From positions 1 to 38,290 of the forward strand of contig NZ_QWKP01000203.1 of NCBI RefSeq assembly GCF_003470205.1: DNA of 38,290 bases. The letters are read 5' to 3'. The notes beneath the pieces were generated by a model, which saw only the letters and a list, made by a program, of their open reading frames with translations, was not told where the DNA came from and searched no databases. The translations under genes were made by a program, and so were the position numbers. This stretch comes from Cellulomonas rhizosphaerae (GTDB lineage: Bacteria; Actinomycetota; Actinomycetes; Actinomycetales; Cellulomonadaceae). Within the stretch, counting starts at the first letter, position 1, and the number at the start of each line of letters is the position of its first letter. Shown piece after piece: positions 30,869 through 38,290 of the stretch.

Positions 30869-31419
30869 GCCTCGCCGACGAGCACCACGAGGGCGGCCTC
30901 GGCGAGTCGTCGTTCGTTGGGGTACGCGAGCCGCTGCGGCAGGTCGGCGACGGCCACCCACTCGGCGTCCTCGGCCTCGCCGTCCGGATCGCCCTCGACC
31001 GAGATCGTGCCGCCCACCGCGCCGAGCAGGAAGTGGTGGACGACCTTGTGCACACGGCGGTCGTCGCCGCTGAACCAGTAGTCGATGACGCCCAGGCGGC
31101 GCAGCACCTGGCCGACGATGCCCGTCTCCTCGGCGATCTCGCGGACCGCGGCCTCCTCGGGCGTCTCGTCGCCCTCGAGGTGACCCTTGGGCAGGCACCA
31201 CTCCAGGCGGCCCGCGCGGTTGCGGCGGGCGATCACGGCCGCGTGGTACGAGCCGTCACGCTGGCGGACGACGAGCCCGCCGGCGCTCGTCTCGTCGACC
31301 ACGGGCAGGTGCGCGGTGGTCGGGCGAGGGGCAGGCGGGCGGGGGTCGATGCGGAGCGCATGACCGCCCGGAGGCGCCGGGACACCCCGCGATGGCGAGG
31401 GGTGGGCCGGGCTGGACAT
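30865..31419 (-). CDS. Nudix hydrolase
   Basis: A 184-residue Nudix hydrolase. The Nudix box GHLEGDETPEEAAVREIAEETG is complete, with the REIAEE glutamates that bind metal. It corresponds to mycobacterial MutT4 (Rv3908) by position; the substrate (oxidised nucleotide or other nucleoside diphosphate derivative) is not known here. ATG at 31417-31419 is preferred: a -10 element (TACAGT) ends 7 nt upstream, so the mRNA may begin at the ATG. It is divergent from the CCA enzyme gene and heads the Nudix-DUF6049-murJ operon. Confidence 0.9.
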   Translation of the reverse strand: MSSPAHPSPSRGVPAPPGGHALRIDPRPPAPRPTTAHLPVVDETSAGGLVVRQRDGSYHAAVIARRNRAGRLEWCLPKGHLEGDETPEEAAVREIAEETGIVGQVLRRLGVIDYWFSGDDRRVHKVVHHFLLGAVGGTISVEGDPDGEAEDAEWVAVADLPQRLAYPNERRLAEAALVVLVGEA

Positions 31420-31426
31420 GCAGGCC

Positions 31427-31432
31427 ACTGTA
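31427..31432 (-). promoter_or_regulatory. -10 element for leaderless Nudix transcript
   Basis: TACAGT on the minus strand fits TAnnnT and stands 7 nt before the ATG at 31419, the spacing expected when transcription starts at the start codon. No ribosome-binding site is seen. Confidence 0.6.
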
Positions 31433-31486
31433 TCTACTGCATCCACAGGCCTCGAACCGGCGCGACGGGTGGAGTCCTGGCGCAAC

Positions 31487-31492
31487 TAGACT
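31487..31492 (+). promoter_or_regulatory. -10 element for leaderless CCA-enzyme transcript
   Basis: TAGACT fits TAnnnT and stands exactly 7 nt before the GTG at 31500, with no ribosome-binding site. The spacing is the same as in the divergent Nudix promoter. Confidence 0.62.
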
Positions 31493-31499
31493 CGGACGA

Positions 31500-33011
31500 G
31501 TGCCCGTCGAGCCCACGAACCCACACGCGCCTCAGTCGCTGATCGCCCTGCAGAAGCGGGCGATCGCCGTCCTCGCGGGACTGCCGGCCGATGCGCTCGA
31601 GCTGGGCGAGCTCTTCCGAGCCGCCGGCCACGAGCTCTCGCTCGTCGGCGGACCCGTGCGCGACGCGTTCCTGGGCCGGCTGAGCGCCGACCTCGACTTC
31701 ACGACGAACGCGACGCCCGACCAGACCGAGGCGATCCTCGCGAGGTGGGGCGACGCGCACTGGGACATCGGGCGCGAGTTCGGCACGATCGGCGCGCGCC
31801 GGTTCGCGGCGCGGCGCGGCTCCGGCCAGGACGTCGTCGTCGAGGTCACGACCTACCGCACCGACGCGTACGACCCGACGTCGCGCAAGCCCGAGGTCGT
31901 GTTCGGTGAGTCGCTCGAGGGCGACCTGTCGCGGCGCGACTTCACGGTGAACTCGATGGCGGTCCGGGTCCCGGAGCTGACGTTCGTCGACCCGTTCGAC
32001 GGCCTCGCCGACCTCGCGCGCGGCGTCCTGCGCACGCCCGTCGACCCGCGGCAGTCGTTCGACGACGACCCGCTGCGCATGATGCGCGGTGCCCGGTTCG
32101 CCGCGCAGCTCGGCTTCACGCTCGACCCGGCCGCGCAGGCCGCGACCGTCGACATGGCCGAGCGGATCACCATCGTCTCGGCCGAACGCGTGCGCGACGA
32201 GCTGTCCAAGCTGCTCCTCGCCGCGCAGCCGCGGCTCGGCCTGCGGGTGCTCGTCGAGACCGGCCTGGCCGACCACGTGCTTCCCGAGCTGCCCGCGCTG
32301 CGCCTGGAGATCGACGAGCACCACCGGCACAAGGACGTCTACGAGCACTCGCTCACCGTCCTCGACAAGGCGATCGCCCTCGAGACCGGCCCCGACGGCC
32401 CCGTGCCCGGACCCGACCTGGTGCTGCGCCTGGCCGCGCTGCTGCACGACATCGGCAAGCCGCGCACCAAGCGGCACGAGGAGGGCGGGGGAGTCAGCTT
32501 CCACCACCACGAGATGGTCGGCGCCAAGCTCGTCGCCAAGCGGTTGCGCGAGCTGCGCTTCGACAAGGCGACCGTGCAGGCCGTCGCGCGCCTGACCGAG
32601 CTGCACCTGCGGTTCCACGGCTACGGCGACGGCGAGTGGACCGACTCGGCCGTCCGTCGCTACGTCACGGATGCGGGCCCGCTCCTCGAGCGCCTGCACC
32701 GGCTCACGCGGTCGGACTCGACCACGCGCAACGCCCGCAAGGCCGCGCGCCTGTCCGCCGCGTACGACGACCTCGAGGTGCGGATCGCACGCCTGCAGGA
32801 GCAGGAGGAGCTCGACTCCGTGCGCCCGGACCTGGACGGTACGCAGATCATGGAGATCCTCGGCCTGCGCCCCGGCCGCGAGGTCGGTGCCGCGTACCGC
32901 TACCTGCTCGAGCTGCGGATGGAGCGGGGGCCGCTCGGTCCGGAGACCGCGCGCGAGGAGCTGCTCGCATGGTGGGCGCGCACGACGAGCACGCAGACGT
33001 CGTCCTCCTGA
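31500..33011 (+). CDS. pcnA: CCA tRNA nucleotidyltransferase / poly(A) polymerase family
   Basis: A 503-residue class II nucleotidyltransferase that most likely adds or repairs the tRNA CCA end, matching mycobacterial Rv3907c (PcnA). Motifs are LVGGPVRDAFLGRLSADLDF with catalytic Asp pair, RRDFTVNSMAVR, DPRQSFDDDPLRMMRGARFA, and an HD domain with ALLHDIGKPRTKR at ~315. GTG at 31500 is chosen because the protein then starts just before the conserved fold and a -10 element lies 7 nt upstream. The frame is open upstream to 31392. The 3' end overlaps the convergent LOV gene by 112 bp. The tRNA-Ile in this window, which lacks an encoded CCA, would be a substrate. Confidence 0.94.
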   Translation: MPVEPTNPHAPQSLIALQKRAIAVLAGLPADALELGELFRAAGHELSLVGGPVRDAFLGRLSADLDFTTNATPDQTEAILARWGDAHWDIGREFGTIGARRFAARRGSGQDVVVEVTTYRTDAYDPTSRKPEVVFGESLEGDLSRRDFTVNSMAVRVPELTFVDPFDGLADLARGVLRTPVDPRQSFDDDPLRMMRGARFAAQLGFTLDPAAQAATVDMAERITIVSAERVRDELSKLLLAAQPRLGLRVLVETGLADHVLPELPALRLEIDEHHRHKDVYEHSLTVLDKAIALETGPDGPVPGPDLVLRLAALLHDIGKPRTKRHEEGGGVSFHHHEMVGAKLVAKRLRELRFDKATVQAVARLTELHLRFHGYGDGEWTDSAVRRYVTDAGPLLERLHRLTRSDSTTRNARKAARLSAAYDDLEVRIARLQEQEELDSVRPDLDGTQIMEILGLRPGREVGAAYRYLLELRMERGPLGPETAREELLAWWARTTSTQTSSS

Positions 33012-34636
33012 CGGTCGCCGACGAGCATCGCGTCGACCAGCGCGTCGCGCGTGGTCGTGGCGTCGAGGTCGTCGGGCAGCGCTGACAGCGTCGCGACCAA
33101 GGCGCCGATGCCGTCGCGCAGGCCGCGGTCGCGGCGCTCGATCAGGCCGTCGGTGTACAGCACAAGGGTCGCGCCGGCGGGGATGGCGACCTTGCCGCTC
33201 GTCGTCGGGCCGTGCGGGTCCTGGATGCCCAGGGGCGTCGTCACCGCGTCGTCGAGCGAGCGCACCTCGCCACCCGGCAGGCGGATGAGGGGCGGCGGGT
33301 GCCCGGCCCGCGCGTAGGTGAGGCTCGCGCTCGCCTCGGCCGCCTCCCAGCGGACGTACGCGCACGTCGCGAGGTCGGGGATGGGGATGCCGCGGACCAT
33401 CGCGTCGACGCGCGCGAGGGCGTCCGCGGGCTCGGTGCAGTCCCACGCCGTCGAGCGCAGCAGCGACCGGATCTGCCCCATCGCCGCGGCCGCGTGCATG
33501 TCGTGGCCCACCACGTCGCCGACCGCGAGCCCGACCGACCCGTCCGGCAGGTGCAGGACGTCGAACCAGTCGCCGCCGACCTCCGCCAACCTCGTGGACG
33601 CGATGTACGCCGCGGAGATGTCGAGTCCCGGGACGTCGGGGATGTCGGGCAGCAGGCTGTGCTGGAGGGTTAGTGCGGCGTCGCGCGCGGCGAGGAACAG
33701 GCGCACGTTGTCGAGCGCGAGCCCCGCGCGACGGCCGAGGTGCGCGGCCGTGACGACGGCCTCGGAGTCGAATCCGTCGACCTCTCCGTGGACCAGGCAC
33801 ATCACGCCGATCACGCGGTCGCGGGCTCGCAGCGGGACGACGAGCGCGCTGCCGAGACCGAGCTCGTGCAGGGCCTGGAGCTGGGTGCTCGTCGACCGGG
33901 TCGGCAGCGAGGCGACGTCGATCGCGTACGGCACCGGGACGAAGCCCGGCGGGCTCGCGAGCGCCTCGGCCATGCGGGGCGACTTGCGCAGCCACTCGAC
34001 GCCGTGGCTCTCGAGGTCGGCGGCCGCGGCGGCGTGCGCGTGGTCGGACGCGACGACGTGGACGTGCTCGAACCGGCCGCGGTCGTCGGTCACCGCGACG
34101 TACCCCCAGGTGGCCAGGGCGGGCACGGCGATGTCGGCGAGCGAGACGACCGCCGCGGCGTAGTCGAGGTGCCCGACCATCTCGTCGGTCACGCGCGCGA
34201 GCAGGTCGAGGCGAGCCGTGGCCTGGCGCTCCGAGGCGAGCGCGGTGTCGCGAGCCAGACCGGCCTCGACCCGGGCCGTCACGTCCGCCTGGACACCGAC
34301 GTGGTGGGTGATCGTGCCGTCGCGACCCAGCACCGGGCTGATGACGACCTGGTTCCAGAACGGCGTGCCGTCGCGGCGGTAGTTGAGCACCACGGTCGCG
34401 ACGGTCGTGCCGGTCGCGACCGCGTCGTGCAGCTCGGCGCTCGTGCGCGGGTCGGTGCCCGGGCCTTGGAGGAGCCGGCAGTTGCGGCCGATCACGTGCT
34501 CGGGCGCGTAGCCCGTCAGCGCCGTGAACGCCGGGTTGACCCAGATGAGCGGGTTGTCGGGCGCGGTCGCGTCGGAGATGGTGAAGGCGACGTCGCTGGC
34601 CTGCAGCGCCCGGCCCTGGAGGTCGTCGATGTTCAT
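32900..34636 (-). CDS. LOV-GAF-SpoIIE phosphatase, blue-light sensor
   Basis: A 578-residue signalling protein. The N-terminal ~125 residues are a full LOV domain: GRNCRLLQG with the flavin-adduct cysteine C53, flavin-contacting N85 and N95 in NYRRDGTPFWN, and Q116 in HVGVQADV. A GAF domain spans ~145-325. The C-terminal PP2C-like SpoIIE/RsbU phosphatase (~345-555) has GGDWFDVL, GDVVGHDMHAAAAM, LVLYTDGLIERRD and the final metal-binding DD (545-546) of DDVCVLVV. Such proteins dephosphorylate anti-sigma-factor antagonists in stress pathways; blue-light control is predicted from the intact LOV motif. ATG at 34634-34636 overlaps the stop of the upstream transporter. The C-terminal ~36 residues are encoded antisense to the end of the CCA-enzyme gene. 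Confidence 0.93.
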   Translation of the reverse strand: MNIDDLQGRALQASDVAFTISDATAPDNPLIWVNPAFTALTGYAPEHVIGRNCRLLQGPGTDPRTSAELHDAVATGTTVATVVLNYRRDGTPFWNQVVISPVLGRDGTITHHVGVQADVTARVEAGLARDTALASERQATARLDLLARVTDEMVGHLDYAAAVVSLADIAVPALATWGYVAVTDDRGRFEHVHVVASDHAHAAAAADLESHGVEWLRKSPRMAEALASPPGFVPVPYAIDVASLPTRSTSTQLQALHELGLGSALVVPLRARDRVIGVMCLVHGEVDGFDSEAVVTAAHLGRRAGLALDNVRLFLAARDAALTLQHSLLPDIPDVPGLDISAAYIASTRLAEVGGDWFDVLHLPDGSVGLAVGDVVGHDMHAAAAMGQIRSLLRSTAWDCTEPADALARVDAMVRGIPIPDLATCAYVRWEAAEASASLTYARAGHPPPLIRLPGGEVRSLDDAVTTPLGIQDPHGPTTSGKVAIPAGATLVLYTDGLIERRDRGLRDGIGALVATLSALPDDLDATTTRDALVDAMLVGDRQEDDVCVLVVRAHHASSSSRAVSGPSGPRSIRSSSR

Positions 34637-35940
34637 GCGGCCATCACCTCGACGGGTTTCGGTTCGGGCACTCGTCGGGCAGCCGTGCCGTACACCACCG
34701 CCCCGGCCACGTAGCCGAGTGCGAGCAGCGCGAAGAGGATCCGAGAGTAGCCGGTGTCCGGCAGGGAGACCGCGGCGAGCGCGGCGGCGCCGACGAAAGC
34801 GGCGTTGTAGAGGACGTCGTAGAGCGCGAACGCGCGGCCGCGGTAGGCGTCGGCGGTGTCGCGCTGGACGATCGTGTCGACGGCGATCTTCGCGCCCTGC
34901 GCGGCGAGGCCGAGCGTCACCGCCGCGACGACGATCGCGGGCAGCGCGTACGTCGCGACGAGCAGCAGCTGGCTCGCCGCGGCGATGCCGAGGCAGACCA
35001 CGATCCAGGCGTTCGCCCCGATGTGCGGCGTGACCACCGGGGTCGCGACGACGGCGAGCGCGAAGCCGACGACGGTCGCGGCGAGCACCGTGCCGAACGT
35101 GCGCAGTCCCGCGTCGGTGTCGAGCGGGTCGCTCAGGAGGTTGCGGGAGATGAGCAGGCTCGCGACGAACACGACGCCGTAGAGGAACCGGTGCACGGCC
35201 ATGATGAGCAGCGCGCGCGCCGGGGTGCGGCGGGCGATCAGGTAGCGCGCGCCGTCGACGAGCCCGCGCGCGAGCATGCCGAGCTCGGCGCGGAGCCTCG
35301 TCGCGTCCGCCTTCTCGTCGGGCCCCAGGCGATCGCGGCCCAGGCGTGTGGCGAGCGCGCTCGCGGCGGCCATGAGCAGCGCGGCCAGTGCGAGCGAGCC
35401 TCCGTCGTGCGCGCGGCCGTCCGGCAGCACGAGGCCGACGACCAGGCCGATGCCGGCCCCGACGCCCGCGGCGGCCGTGCCCAGCGTCGGGGTCACGGAG
35501 TTGGCCGTCAGCAGCAGCGGTCCGTCGACGACCTGCGGCAGCGAGGCCGACATCGCGGCGAGCAGGAATCGGTTGACCGACAGCGTGGCCAGCGCCAGGA
35601 CGTAGACGGCCGGCCCGACGCCGTCGATCACGAGCAGCACGCCCACGGCGAGCGTGAGCAGCACGCGCAGGGCGTTGCCGTAGACGAGGACCTGTCGTCG
35701 GCGCCACCGGTCGAGCAGCACCCCGGCCCACGGCCCGACGATCGTGAACGGCAGCAGCAGGACCGCGAACGCGGTCGCGACCCCCGCCGCGGTGCTCGCG
35801 TGCTCCGGGGAGAAGAAGAACAGCGTGGCCAGGCCGGCCTGGAACGTGCCGTCGGCGGTCTGGCTCACCAACCGGACCGTGAGCAGGCGGCGGAAGTCCC
35901 GCACCGGCGCGAGCGCCTTGAGGTCCGCGATCACCTGCAC
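34633..35940 (-). CDS. MFS transporter
   Basis: A 435-residue major-facilitator transporter with about 12 hydrophobic segments, starting near QVIADLKALAPVRDFRRLL and including AGVLLDRWRRRQVLVYGN, the conserved loop 2-3 of the superfamily, and ARYLIARRTPARALLIMAV mid-protein. Substrate is unknown; drug-efflux members look alike. GTG at 35938-35940 is preferred because GAGGAT lies 7 nt upstream and the fold begins there, although the frame is open to 36012. Its TGA overlaps the LOV gene's ATG, so light signalling and transport are probably co-expressed. Confidence 0.88.
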   Translation of the reverse strand: MQVIADLKALAPVRDFRRLLTVRLVSQTADGTFQAGLATLFFFSPEHASTAAGVATAFAVLLLPFTIVGPWAGVLLDRWRRRQVLVYGNALRVLLTLAVGVLLVIDGVGPAVYVLALATLSVNRFLLAAMSASLPQVVDGPLLLTANSVTPTLGTAAAGVGAGIGLVVGLVLPDGRAHDGGSLALAALLMAAASALATRLGRDRLGPDEKADATRLRAELGMLARGLVDGARYLIARRTPARALLIMAVHRFLYGVVFVASLLISRNLLSDPLDTDAGLRTFGTVLAATVVGFALAVVATPVVTPHIGANAWIVVCLGIAAASQLLLVATYALPAIVVAAVTLGLAAQGAKIAVDTIVQRDTADAYRGRAFALYDVLYNAAFVGAAALAAVSLPDTGYSRILFALLALGYVAGAVVYGTAARRVPEPKPVEVMAA

Positions 35941-35990
35941 GGCGCCATCCTCGCACCCCAGCGCTGTCCGACACGGTGCGTCGGGGCCCG

Positions 35991-36040
35991 TTGTGTTCAG
36001 CGTTCCTCGCACATAGCGGCATCAACGCTGAACACATGCG
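35991..36040. repeat. Imperfect palindrome, copy 1
   Basis: Arms TGTGTTCAGCGTT / AACGCTGAACACA enclose about 19 bp with TCGCACATAGCGGCA inside. Nearly the same 50-bp element occurs at 37057-37106. This copy ends directly at the stop codon of the DUF559 gene (reading frame restored) and lies upstream of the MFS gene. Confidence 0.92.
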
Positions 36041-37038
36041 CTACCGGACGGGGCATTCCTGGCCGCACGGGTGGGGGGTGCCGCGCCAGCCGCGGGCGCG
36101 GAGTGCACCGGCGACCTGAGCGGCGGCCGCGCACGGCGTCGCGGCTACGTGGTGCCAGCGGTACCTCAGGGTGACCTCGCGGTGCGCGAGCACGACGGCG
36201 TTGTCCCGCCACGCGTCGTCGTCGGTCGTCGCGAAGGGATGCGCGAGCTGGCCGTCGAGCTCGACGCGGATGCCGAGGCCGACGTACAGCCGGTCGGCTC
36301 GGATCCACCGACCGTCGACGAGCTGTCGTACTGCGTCCGACCACGCGGCAGACCGTGGCGGCGTTCGACGTCGCGCGCGTATCGATGCTCGAGGGGCGAC
36401 TCGATCGCATCAACGCCCGGAGCCAGCAGCTCGGTGAGGATGGAGCGGTTTCCCAGGCGCGGCCGAGATCCGGCTTCGATGAGGACCCGATCGGGGAGTA
36501 CGCCGCGCAGGAGGGCAGCGGCCACGACAGCGACGGCCGCGTCGTCGTCGGCAGCTCGAGCGACGAGGTCGACGACCGTGGCGTTCTCGTTGACGGCGCA
36601 CAGTCGGCCACCGGCGAGCGGCATCGACCTGCGGCGGTGGATGACGAGCCGGGCAGCTGGCCGGACGAAGCGGTCACCAGGGACGCTGACCTCGATCAGC
36701 GGGCCGGGCGCGGCGGTGATCCGGTGCACATACGCAGCGGACGAGTGCGACAGCGCTGCACCTGTTCCCGCGTAGAGCAGCGCCCCGTGAGCCTGCTCGC
36801 GCCAGGCCGGAGGGCCGGAGTGGAGGAGGACGACGCCGCGGTGGAGTCGCTGCCACCGCCCTGACGCGACCCTGCGGGCGACTGCGGCGGCCGACAGGCC
36901 CCAGCCCTCGAGCTGGGCCGTGGTCGCAGCGCCGCCCTGGCGGTCCACGACGGCAGTCGCAACGGTCGGCAGCTTCACGCCCTCGATCGTCGGCCACCGG
37001 ACGCCCGGCGAACGTCCGATCGCGCGATCTGTGGACAT
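36041..37038 (-). pseudogene. DUF559/AbiEi-like endonuclease gene, frameshifted
   Basis: The N-terminal part (from VATAVVDRQGGAATTAQLEG) resembles the AbiEi-type winged helix and continues ESPLEHRYARDVERRHGLPRGRT. Near 36332 the frame breaks. The -1 frame then continues with VRQLVDGRWIRADRLYVG, GIRVELDGQLAH, DDDAWRDNAVVLAHREVTLR and YRWHHVAA to a TAG at 36041-36043, as expected for a VSR-like DUF559 endonuclease. A single missing base explains the break. In the intact frame a 1-nt-shorter product would run on to 36166 with a random tail. The start is uncertain (ATG 37038, GTG 37053 or GTG 36978). There is no homopolymer at the break, so a sequencing artefact is less likely but possible. Confidence 0.8.
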
Positions 37039-37056
37039 CTCGCCGTACGGCACCGC

Positions 37057-37106
37057 TTGTGTTCAGCGTTAGTCGCACATAGCGGCACCAATGCTGAACA
37101 CAAGCG
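37057..37106. repeat. Imperfect palindrome, copy 2
   Basis: Same element as 35991-36040, with about five differences over 50 bp. The arms are longer here: GCTTGTGTTCAGCGTT (37055-37070) pairs with AATGCTGAACACAAGC, one mismatch. It lies just upstream of the DUF559 gene start. Confidence 0.92.
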
Positions 37107-37121
37107 CGGGGCCGGGCGCGA

Positions 37122-37155
37122 CGAAGGGCCCCCGGGAGATCCCGGGGGCCCTTCG
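37122..37155. terminator. Strong hairpin downstream of ino1
   Basis: A perfect 15-bp stem CGAAGGGCCCCCGGG / CCCGGGGGCCCTTCG with a 4-nt loop, 14 bp beyond the ino1 stop. There is no T-run, but such stems act as terminators in actinobacteria. Confidence 0.75.
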
Positions 37156-37168
37156 GGGTGAGGCTAGG

Positions 37169-38260
37169 TCAGCGCTCGTTCTCGCCGGCGATGAAGGCCT
37201 CCAGCTGGGCGCGGCCCAGGGTGTCCTCCATCTGGACCGGCGGGGACTTCATGAAGTACGTCGAGGCCGACAGGATCGGGCCACCGATGCCACGGTCCTT
37301 GGCGATCTTCGCGGCGCGCAGGGCGTCGATGATGATGCCGGCCGAGTTGGGCGAGTCCCAGACCTCGAGCTTGTACTCGAGGTTCAGGGGCACCTCGCCG
37401 AACGCGCGACCCTCGAGGCGGACGTAGGCCCACTTGCGGTCGTCGAGCCAGGCGACGTAGTCCGACGGGCCGATGTGGACGTTGCGGTCCTCCTTCTTGC
37501 CGCCCAGGGGGCCGGTCAGGTTGGAGGTCACGGCCTGCGTCTTCGAGAGCTTCTTGGACTCCAGGCGCTCACGCTCGAGCATGTTCTTGAAGTCCATGTT
37601 GCCGCCGACGTTCAGCTGGTACGTGCGGTCCAGCACGACGCCGCGGTCCTCGAAGAGCTTCGCGAGGACGCGGTGCGTGATGGTCGCGCCGACCTGCGAC
37701 TTGATGTCGTCGCCGACGATCGGGACGCCGGCCGCCTCGAACTTCGCGGCCCACTCGGGGTCGGACGCGATGAAGACGGGCAGTGCGTTGACGAACGCGA
37801 CTCCTGCGTCGATGGCGGCCTGCGCGTAGAACTTCGCAGCGACCTCCGAGCCGACGGGCAGGTAGCAGATCAGGACGTCGGCCTGGACCTCGCGCAGGGC
37901 GGCGACGATGTCGACCGGCTCGGCGTCCGACTCCTCGATGGTCTCGGCGTAGTACTTGCCGATGCCGTCGAGCGTGTGGCCACGCTGCACGGTCACGCCG
38001 AGCGGCGGGACGTCGGCGATCTTGATCGTGTTGTTCTCCGAGGCGCCGATGGCCTCCGAGAGGTCGAAGCCGACCTTCTTGGCGTCGACGTCGAACGCAG
38101 CGACGAACTCGATGTCACGCACGTGGTAGTCACCGAACTGCACGTGCATGAGACCGGGGACGGTCCCGTTCGGGTCGGCGTCGGCGTAGTAGTGGACGCC
38201 CTGGACGAGCGACGCGGCGCAGTTGCCGACGCCGACGATGGCGACGCGGATGGAGGTCAT
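37169..38260 (-). CDS. ino1: Inositol-3-phosphate synthase
   Basis: A 363-residue NAD-dependent enzyme that converts glucose-6-phosphate to myo-inositol-3-phosphate, the first step toward inositol lipids and mycothiol in actinobacteria. The N-terminal Rossmann motif is [20 protein letters not shown]. Other family motifs are [50 protein letters not shown] and the C-terminal [19 protein letters not shown] at 38258-38260 follows GAAGGAGCGAGG. The gene reads away from the right window edge. Confidence 0.96.
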   Translation of the reverse strand: MTSIRVAIVGVGNCAASLVQGVHYYADADPNGTVPGLMHVQFGDYHVRDIEFVAAFDVDAKKVGFDLSEAIGASENNTIKIADVPPLGVTVQRGHTLDGIGKYYAETIEESDAEPVDIVAALREVQADVLICYLPVGSEVAAKFYAQAAIDAGVAFVNALPVFIASDPEWAAKFEAAGVPIVGDDIKSQVGATITHRVLAKLFEDRGVVLDRTYQLNVGGNMDFKNMLERERLESKKLSKTQAVTSNLTGPLGGKKEDRNVHIGPSDYVAWLDDRKWAYVRLEGRAFGEVPLNLEYKLEVWDSPNSAGIIIDALRAAKIAKDRGIGGPILSASTYFMKSPPVQMEDTLGRAQLEAFIAGENER

Positions 38261-38290
38261 CCTCGCTCCTTCTCGGTGGTTCGCGCCGGG

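Overview
This window is the replication-origin neighbourhood of a very high-GC Gram-positive actinobacterium. The gene order (gyrA-gyrB-dciA-recF-gnd-dnaN-oriC-dnaA-rpmH-rnpA-yidD-yidC-jag-rsmG-parA-parB) is the conserved actinobacterial order. A secreted-enzyme C-terminus made of a fibronectin III repeat plus a family-2 cellulose-binding module at the left edge, together with Micrococcales-like protein sequences, suggests Cellulomonas or a close relative. The genus is an inference.

Layout: 1-536, C-terminus of a secreted cellulose-binding enzyme. 596-1579, a DUF1990 protein and tRNA-Ala and tRNA-Ile genes flanking a 39-codon DLW-39 gene. 1662-7338, gyrB, gyrA and a DUF3566 membrane protein, reading leftward. 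7523-11434, dnaN, gnd, recF and dciA, leftward. 11435-12159, oriC with many DnaA-box-like sites. 12160-13599, dnaA. 14092-16549, rpmH, rnpA, yidD, yidC and jag, rightward, closed by a strong terminator. 16602-17568, a 1-kb stretch with no credible gene that holds parS sites. 17599-21357, rsmG, parA and parB. 21563-24228, a D-Ala-D-Ala-ligase-like gene, an aminotransferase and thioredoxin. 24225-31419, thioredoxin reductase, a MurJ-pseudokinase fusion, DUF6049 and a Nudix hydrolase. 31500-33011, the CCA-adding enzyme. 32900-35940, an MFS transporter and a LOV-GAF-phosphatase photoreceptor. 35991-37106, a frameshifted DUF559 endonuclease-like gene tightly bracketed by two copies of an imperfect palindrome. 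37169-38260, inositol-3-phosphate synthase.

How the parts work together: DnaA, DnaN, RecF, gyrase and DciA (a helicase-loading family) serve replication at oriC. ParA, ParB and seven canonical parS sites form the segregation system beside it. RnpA, YidD, YidC and Jag are the usual RNA-processing and membrane-insertion cassette. The MurJ fusion, DUF6049 and the ligase-like gene point to cell-wall assembly, and thioredoxin with its reductase to redox balance.

The most unusual points are: three of the seven parS sites lie in frame inside a roughly 370-residue N-terminal extension of ParA and each encodes VSRET; the DUF559 relic flanked by two 50-bp palindromes that abut the gene; a complete LOV blue-light sensor fused to a SpoIIE-type phosphatase; and divergent, apparently leaderless promoters for the Nudix and CCA-enzyme genes.
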